Below, one piece after another: positions 5,997 through 9,211 of a stretch of DNA of 9,211 nt. Made by a program: the position numbers and the translations under genes. Below the pieces are notes generated by a model, which saw only the letters and a program-made list of their open reading frames with translations, did not search any database and was not told where the DNA came from. The DNA lies in assembly GCA_934162615.1 (NCBI GenBank), contig CAKPJK010000040.1, forward strand, positions 1-9,211. Reading direction: 5' to 3'. The stretch comes from an uncultured Clostridia bacterium. Its GTDB lineage: Bacteria > Bacillota > Clostridia > TANB77 > CAG-508. The stretch's first letter is position 1; each line of letters begins with the position of its first letter.

Positions 5997-7021
5997 TAGT
6001 TTTCTCCTCTTTTTAGTTTTTCTTTTTCTTCATCTATATATTTGTTCATTTGTTTTAGTAAGTTTTCTGAACTAACTACTTTATTTTCGTTATTCTCTTC
6101 TTTTTCAAAATCGTATATTGCATTTTGTTTTTTTTCTGGTTTATGTGTTGTTTTTACTGTTTTTGTTTGACTTTCTTCTTTTTGTATATTAATTGTCTTT
6201 TCTTCTTTGTTTTGATTTATTACATTTCTTGATTTTTCTTTTAATTCTTGTCTTTTTCTGTCTATTTCTGTTTCTTCGTCTCTAGCTCTTGTGTTTACTC
6301 TTTGTCTTGAAGTTTTCATATTTAAATTTGAATTACCATAGTAATAATTTGCATAGTATTGTTTTTGTGAAATTGGCATTTTATTTATAACTACACCTGC
6401 TATCTTTCCGCCAACATTTTCTATGTCTCTTTTTACTTTTGCTAAGTCATCCATTTTTGTTGTTTTGTATGCAGATACAATTAAAGTAGTATCTACATAA
6501 CGAGATATAATAACTGCATCTGTAACTAGTGAACTTGGTGTTCCATCAAATATAACCAAATCACATACAGATTTAAGTTGGTCTACTGCTTCCATCATTT
6601 GTTCTGAAACTAATAATTCTGATGGGTTTGGTGGAATATTTCCAGCTGTAATAATATATAAATTTTCAACTTCTGTTTCTTTAATATATGACAATATATT
6701 AGGGTTACTTTCTCTTCCATCTGAATTTATACCAGATAAAAAGTTTGAAAGACCTGGTGTTGGTGAAACTCCAAATATTGAGAACTGTCTTCCTTTTCTC
6801 ATATCGCAGTCAACAAGTATTACTTTTTTTCCTGCTTGTGCAAAAGCTACTGCTAAGTTACTAGCCACCCAGCTTTTTCCTTCACCTGGTGCTGTAGATG
6901 TAATTAGTAAAGAATGTAGTCCTCTTTTTGTGTTGGCAAATTGCACATTTGTTCTTAATGTTCTAAATATTTCTGATATAGGAGATTTTGGATCTCTATA
7001 AGTTATAATTTCTTTTTTCAT
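5996..7021 (-). CDS. cpsD: Capsule tyrosine autokinase (CpsD/CapB/YwqD), with a long charged C-terminal tail
   Basis: This cytoplasmic BY-kinase autophosphorylates on a tyrosine cluster when bound to its membrane partner CpsC and controls capsule polymer assembly. The catalytic parts are intact. They are the oligomerisation motif EIFRTLR (17-23), Walker A STAPGEGKS (Lys49), Walker A' VILVDCDMRKGR (67-78, with D71 and D73), Walker B LVIFDGTP (155-162), and the G-G-K-I-A-G-V-V-I-N-K strand (204-214). The tyrosine cluster is QYYANYYYG (221-229). Family members usually end near the cluster at about 230 residues. This one runs on for about 110 residues of Lys/Glu/Gln/Asn-rich, probably disordered or helical sequence, with two further Tyr (303 and 328). 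The start at 7021 has AAAGGAGGT ten bases upstream, formed by the last codons of cpsC, and one base separates the genes. Tight linkage to cpsC and cpsB supports the assignment. Confidence 0.95.
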   Translation of the reverse strand: MKKEIITYRDPKSPISEIFRTLRTNVQFANTKRGLHSLLITSTAPGEGKSWVASNLAVAFAQAGKKVILVDCDMRKGRQFSIFGVSPTPGLSNFLSGINSDGRESNPNILSYIKETEVENLYIITAGNIPPNPSELLVSEQMMEAVDQLKSVCDLVIFDGTPSSLVTDAVIISRYVDTTLIVSAYKTTKMDDLAKVKRDIENVGGKIAGVVINKMPISQKQYYANYYYGNSNLNMKTSRQRVNTRARDEETEIDRKRQELKEKSRNVINQNKEEKTINIQKEESQTKTVKTTHKPEKKQNAIYDFEKEENNENKVVSSENLLKQMNKYIDEEKEKLKRGEN

Positions 7022-7022
7022 A

Positions 7023-7745
7023 TTATCTTTTACCTCCTTTTTTTGCCATTATTGACTTTGTTGTTTCGTCAAAATTACAATTTGGTATTTCAACTAAAAC
7101 TGAAAGTCCAAGTTTTCTTTCAATATCTTCTTTTGCTTTTACTGTTGTATCTAGCATATTAGCTATTATTACATATATACAAGCTACAACTAAACCTATA
7201 AATACAAACATTACTATATCTTTTATATGATTTACATTACTTGGTGAAGTTTGTTCTTCTGCTTTGTCTACTACTTGTACATTATTTATTTTAAATCTCT
7301 CAGATACTTGTTTTGTAAAAACTTTAGCTACTTCGTTTGCTATTATTTTTGCTTCGTATGGGTCTTCATCTGTAATATCTATTCTAATTATTTGTGTACT
7401 TTTTACTGCACTAACAGAGACATTTTTCTTTAATGTTTCTTCTTGTTTTTCTATATTTAAGTTACTAATAACTTCTCCTAAAACAGATTTGCTTTTAATT
7501 AACTCACTATATGTTGCAACTAAGTTATTGCTTAAAGATATATCTGCTGATGTAATTGTTTTATTGCCATTTGATGAATCTTCTGTTGTTGCTAACAATA
7601 ATGTAGTATATGCACTATATTTTGGAGTTACGAATATGTATGAGTATACACCTCCGATAAGCACAAAAATAAGGACAATTAGTAACATTTGTACTCTTCT
7701 TGTCCAAAACATATTAAATAATTCTTTTAAGTCTAATTCTTCCAT
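7023..7745 (-). CDS. cpsC: Wzz-family capsule chain-length regulator and kinase activator (CpsC/YwqC)
   Basis: This membrane protein acts as the activating partner of the tyrosine kinase CpsD and helps set polysaccharide chain length. It has 240 residues, close to the usual 230. A short cytoplasmic start (MEELDLKELFNMFWTRR) leads to TM1 (about 18-38), an extracellular Wzz domain with the typical Y-x-A/S-x-T-x-L-L-L entry, then S-P-S-N-V-N-H before TM2 (about 176-197). The cytoplasmic tail carries the family's K-E-D-I-E-R-K-L-G-L-x-V-L-V-E-I-P stretch, the region that contacts CpsD. The start at 7745 has AGGAGAAGGG upstream, and a promoter at 7782-7811 makes it the first gene of the operon. 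Its last residues K-K-G-G-K-R are encoded by the cpsD ribosome site. Confidence 0.93.
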   Translation of the reverse strand: MEELDLKELFNMFWTRRVQMLLIVLIFVLIGGVYSYIFVTPKYSAYTTLLLATTEDSSNGNKTITSADISLSNNLVATYSELIKSKSVLGEVISNLNIEKQEETLKKNVSVSAVKSTQIIRIDITDEDPYEAKIIANEVAKVFTKQVSERFKINNVQVVDKAEEQTSPSNVNHIKDIVMFVFIGLVVACIYVIIANMLDTTVKAKEDIERKLGLSVLVEIPNCNFDETTKSIMAKKGGKR

Positions 7746-7781
7746 TTTTCTTTCCCTTCTCCTTCGTTTTTATATGTAATT

Positions 7782-7811
7782 ATTATATCTAATTTGTTAA
7801 TTATGTGCAAT
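7782..7811 (-). promoter_or_regulatory. Sigma-A promoter of the cpsC-cpsD-cpsB operon
   Basis: On the minus strand TTGCAC (7811-7806), an 18-base spacer and a perfect TATAAT (7787-7782) precede the cpsC ATG by about 37 bases. The predicted start near 7775 gives a leader of about 30 bases carrying the ribosome site. It lies between the hairpin after ugd and cpsC, exactly where a new transcription unit should begin. No clear operator repeat is visible next to it. Confidence 0.65.
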
Positions 7812-7838
7812 ATATTTTTAGTATTTTTTTGTGAATAA

Positions 7839-7878
7839 ATGTAAAAAGTATAGCTTTTGAACTATACTTTTTACATTA
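7839..7878 (-). terminator. Hairpin after ugd, probable transcript end
   Basis: AATGTAAAAAGTATAG and its exact reverse complement (7839-7854 and 7863-7878) form a 16-bp perfect stem with an 8-base loop, starting four bases after the ugd stop. The U5 stretch lies inside the 3' arm rather than after it, and the following bases on the minus strand are UAUUC. It is therefore a less classical terminator than the one at 4737-4781. The promoter just beyond it supports a boundary between units. Confidence 0.55.
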
Positions 7879-7882
7879 AATA

Positions 7883-9055
7883 TTAATCTCTTGTATATAA
7901 ATCTCTTGTATAAACTTTTTCTTTTACATCTTCTAATAGTTCTTCTTGTCTGTTTGCTAATATTATTGAAGAAATTTTCTTAAATTCATTAATATCATTT
8001 ATTACTTTAAATCCATCAAATTCCTCTTTTTCCAATGTTGGTTCATAAATAATAACTTTTATATTATTTGCTCTTAAGTTTTTAATAATATCTTGTATAG
8101 CACTTGATCTGAAGTTGTCTGAACCTGATTTCATTGTTAATCTGTAGATTCCTACAACTTCTGGTTTTTGTTTTAACACTTCTTCTGTAATAAACTCTTT
8201 ACGAGTTGTGTTAGCTGTAACTATAGCTTGTATCAAATTTTGTGGAACATCTTTATAGTTTGCAAGTAATTGTTTTGTATCTTTTGGTAAGCAATATCCA
8301 CCATAACCAAAAGAAGGGTTATTATAGTGATTTCCAATTCTAGGATCTAAGCATACTCCATCTATTATGTCTTTTGGATTTAATCCTTTTATTTTTGCAT
8401 AAGTATCTAACTCATTAAAATATGCTACTCTTAAAGCCAAATATGTATTGGCAAATAGTTTAACTGCTTCTGCTTCTGTTGAATCCATATATAATACATT
8501 TACTTCTTTTTTCTCTGCAGAATCTAATAATAGTTTAGCAAATATTTCAGCTCTTTTACTCTTTTCACCTACAATAATTCTTGAAGGATAAAGATTATCA
8601 TATAATGCTTTTCCTTCTCTTAAAAATTCTGGTGAAAAGAATATGTTGTCTATATTATATTTTTCTTTAATACTTTTTATAAATCCAACTGGTATTGTTG
8701 ATTTTACTACCATTGTTGTTTTATTTTTATCACATACTTCTTTTACTTTTTCTATTATATCTTCAACACTTGATGTATCAAAATAGTTTTTTTCTTCATC
8801 ATAATTTGTTGGCGTACTTATAATGACATATTCTGCATCTTTTAAAGCCTCTTTATAATCTAAAGTTGCTTTTAAGTTTAAGTTCTTTTCTTTAAAATAT
8901 TTTTCTATGTATTCATCTTTTATTGGTGATATACGGTTGTTTATCATTTCTACTTTTTCAGGTATTATATCTAATGCCATTACTTCATTATTTTGGCTAA
9001 GTAATGTTGCTAAAGATAGTCCTACATATCCTGTTCCTGCTACTGCTATTTTCAT
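7883..9055 (-). CDS. ugd: UDP-glucose 6-dehydrogenase
   Basis: This cytoplasmic enzyme oxidises UDP-glucose to UDP-glucuronate with two NAD+, supplying an acidic sugar for capsule or exopolysaccharide. It has 390 residues, the size of the short bacterial class that includes HasB and Cap3A. Motifs are the NAD-binding GTGYVG (7-12) with Asp29, VVKSTIPVG (116-124), FFSPEFLREG (139-148), Lys199 and Asn203 in A-V-K-L-F-A-N-T, and the catalytic Cys255 in GYGGYCLPKDT. The UDP-binding domain includes YRLTMKSGSDNFR. I chose the ATG at 9055 because AGAAGGG lies just upstream and the protein then starts at the NAD fold; the in-frame ATG at 9106 would add 17 residues the family lacks. A weak promoter match (TTGCCG, 17 bases, TATATG, 9106-9078) lies in the 57-base gap, but co-transcription with the upstream gene is as likely. 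The C-terminus repeats Y-T-R-D-L-Y-T-R-D. Confidence 0.96.
   Translation of the reverse strand: MKIAVAGTGYVGLSLATLLSQNNEVMALDIIPEKVEMINNRISPIKDEYIEKYFKEKNLNLKATLDYKEALKDAEYVIISTPTNYDEEKNYFDTSSVEDIIEKVKEVCDKNKTTMVVKSTIPVGFIKSIKEKYNIDNIFFSPEFLREGKALYDNLYPSRIIVGEKSKRAEIFAKLLLDSAEKKEVNVLYMDSTEAEAVKLFANTYLALRVAYFNELDTYAKIKGLNPKDIIDGVCLDPRIGNHYNNPSFGYGGYCLPKDTKQLLANYKDVPQNLIQAIVTANTTRKEFITEEVLKQKPEVVGIYRLTMKSGSDNFRSSAIQDIIKNLRANNIKVIIYEPTLEKEEFDGFKVINDINEFKKISSIILANRQEELLEDVKEKVYTRDLYTRD
7886..7913. repeat. ugd: Tandem 13-bp repeat at the ugd 3' end
   Basis: AATCTCTTGTATA occurs at 7886-7898 and again at 7901-7913, a 15-base period that keeps the frame and encodes Y-T-R-D twice at the C-terminus. 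It may be a small in-frame duplication or simply the family's usual tail. Confidence 0.6.
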
Positions 9056-9112
9056 ATTTTTCCCTTCTTTCATACTACATATAAAATTCTTTATACCACT
9101 CGGCAAATTTTC

Positions 9113-9211
9113 TTATTTATATAATCCTTTTGCCTTCATTTCTTCAATTGATTTTTCATAATTATCTTCTTCAATCTCTTGTTTTTCTACCCAATCAACA
9201 AAATTAGAAAT
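9113..9211 (-). CDS. C-terminal end of a probable nucleotide-sugar epimerase/dehydratase (partial)
   Basis: The last 32 codons of a gene enter from the right edge and stop at TAA (9115-9113). The tail has the aromatic start F-V-D-W-V-E-K-Q, an acidic stretch I-E-E-D-N-Y, and E-E-M-K-A-K-G-L-Y-K at the end. This pattern resembles the C-terminus of NAD-dependent sugar epimerases of the extended SDR family, and one beside ugd would make sense in a polysaccharide locus. The catalytic part lies outside the window, so the call rests on a short tail and on context. It ends 57 bases before ugd in the same direction and may share its transcript. Confidence 0.5.
   Translation of the reverse strand: MSNFVDWVEKQEIEEDNYEKSIEEMKAKGLYK

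Noticed and set aside
7264..7779. Plus-strand open frame opposite cpsC
   Set aside because: cpsC is clearly a Wzz-family gene with ribosome site and promoter; the opposite frame is low-complexity shadow.
9078..9106. Possible promoter (TTGCCG, 17 bases, TATATG) before ugd
   Set aside because: The -10 is weak and close to the ribosome site; co-transcription with the upstream gene is equally likely, so it is mentioned but not called.

Overview
This window is AT-rich DNA from a low-GC Gram-positive bacterium, most likely a Clostridia-type Firmicute. The evidence is the strong AGGAGG-like ribosome sites, the A/T-biased codons, the standard genetic code (Trp is TGG) and a Firmicute-style capsule kinase module. 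Every gene I can support lies on the minus strand, so transcription runs from high to low coordinates. The plus-strand open frames look like shadows of these genes.

The right two thirds (9211 to 3476) belong to an exopolysaccharide or capsule locus. It opens with the last 32 residues of an upstream gene, probably a nucleotide-sugar epimerase. UDP-glucose 6-dehydrogenase (ugd) follows, making UDP-glucuronate, and ends at a long hairpin. A good sigma-A promoter (7782-7811) then starts a tightly packed phosphoregulatory operon. Its genes are the Wzz-like membrane modulator cpsC, the tyrosine autokinase cpsD, and the PHP-family tyrosine phosphatase cpsB. The cpsD and cpsB ribosome sites are embedded in the last codons of the gene before. 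A 112-residue three-helix membrane protein of unknown function comes next, then a strong terminator or attenuator hairpin. The last gene encodes a 406-residue Wzc-like fusion of a Wzz domain and a BY-kinase domain. Its kinase half lacks the P-loop lysine, part of Walker A' and the C-terminal tyrosines, so it looks like a pseudokinase paralogue sitting beside an intact CpsC/CpsD/CpsB set. This is the most interesting part of the window.

The stretch 3475-2740 is a graveyard. It holds a peroxiredoxin cut off exactly at its peroxidatic cysteine codon, short unidentified coding debris, and a perfect 17-bp inverted repeat with a one-base centre. The debris reads into one arm of that repeat.

The left part (2809-114) is a magnesium-type P-type ATPase (mgtA) preceded by a 28-residue membrane micro-ORF. 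Both carry single-base frameshifts. The micro-ORF is one A short in an A7 run, and mgtA has one extra base at about 744 that breaks the conserved E-G-R-K-T-Y-V-N stretch. Restoring one base gives a full-length 868-residue pump. A terminator hairpin (24-56) follows it. The frameshifts could be real decay or sequencing indels; read-level data would decide.
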